From positions 1-6,629 of the forward strand of contig DAOVQI010000186.1 in assembly GCA_030628785.1 (NCBI GenBank): DNA of 6,629 nt, given 5' to 3'. The notes under the pieces were generated by a model that ran no database searches, was not told where the DNA came from, and saw only the letters and a program-made list of their open reading frames with translations. Position numbers and translations under genes: made by a program. Origin of the DNA: Bacteroidota bacterium (GTDB taxonomy: Bacteria > Bacteroidota > Bacteroidia > Bacteroidales > VadinHA17). Of the stretch, positions 6,435 through 6,629 are shown piece after piece (the stretch's first letter is position 1; each line of letters begins with the position of its first letter).

Positions 6435-6521
6435 GGAATTTACTCTCCGCCTCCCGAAAGCTTTCGGGATGGCGGATCATGAGATCGCCCCGCCCAGTCG
6501 GGGCTAAGTTCAAAAATTTCC
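6435..6521. repeat. Intergenic multi-hairpin element B after the second protein gene
   Basis: It starts four bases after the stop codon. The first hairpin spans 6446-6476: TCCGCC plus TCCCGAAAG pair with CTTTCGGGA plus GGCGGA, 15 pairs with a single bulged T at 6470, centred on the 16-base palindrome CCCGAAAGCTTTCGGG. The second hairpin is GCCCCG-CCCAGT-CGGGGC (6487-6504). GGAATTT (6435-6441) and AAATTTCC (6514-6521) could close the whole. The linker GGATCATGAGATCGCCCCG (6474-6492) matches the minus strand of element A at 16 of 19 bases. GGAATTTA, TCATGAGATC and TAAGTT also occur in that order on the + strand of element A. No T run follows either hairpin, so it is not a textbook terminator, though it may protect the mRNA 3' end. 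Confidence 0.6.
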
Positions 6522-6629
6522 CTTATCATATGGGCGATTCCGTAGAGATTAAAAAAATCCAAAGTTCCAAACTATTGCTTTGAAAAGCAGGATTAACTTC
6601 TTTTTCCACCAGTTGACTTGTTAATCATG
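6522..6629. other. Right-edge non-coding stretch
   Basis: Nothing here can be supported as a gene, RNA or repeat. GGGCGAT (6532-6538) could pair with ATCGCCC in element B (6484-6490). An ATG on the minus strand near the right end opens only 11 codons before a stop. Confidence 0.4.

Noticed and set aside
5840..6513. Minus-strand open frames 5840-6049 and 6289-6513
   Set aside because: The first is antisense to the barrel region. The second starts inside the hairpin element B and runs into the gene's 3' end, with no family match.
6560..6629. Start of another gene at the right edge
   Set aside because: Short frames on both strands have no supporting start site or recognisable sequence.

Overview
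The window looks like AT-rich chromosomal DNA from a member of the Bacteroidota. The main reasons are two large outer-membrane proteins of the CBM9-like/DUF5916 type, common in that phylum, and a promoter element of the TAnnTTTG form in front of the tRNA gene. Placement below phylum is inference only.

Layout. Positions 1-688 are a gene-poor, AT-rich stretch. It holds an open frame without a start codon at the left edge (2-181), a cluster of TTGCAA palindromes (102-420), a purine-rich tract with no C on the + strand (476-544) and a small hairpin (604-625). Positions 689-3319 carry a minus-strand gene for an 876-residue exported CBM9-like/DUF5916 protein with a good Shine-Dalgarno site. Positions 3320-3934 are non-coding. 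The right half of this stretch is packed with nested inverted repeats: a 52-base element that folds with every base paired into a three-way junction, and a 121-base imperfect palindrome carrying one intrinsic-terminator-like hairpin in each half. The second element directly abuts a minus-strand tRNA-Ser(CGA) gene (3935-4023). Positions 4184-6430 carry a plus-strand gene for a second, 748-residue CBM9-like/DUF5916 protein that appears to start at TTG. After its stop lies another multi-hairpin element (6435-6521), which shares a 19-base core with the one at 3682-3799. The last ~100 bases hold nothing I can support.

The two protein genes are diverged members of one family, arranged head to head with the tRNA gene and the repeats between them. 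Both are predicted to be exported and to place a C-terminal beta-barrel in the outer membrane behind an N-terminal carbohydrate-binding-like domain. The substrate and precise role of this family are not established. No known defence, mobile or biosynthetic system is evident. The least ordinary content is the structured intergenic DNA, which looks like a dispersed repeat family.
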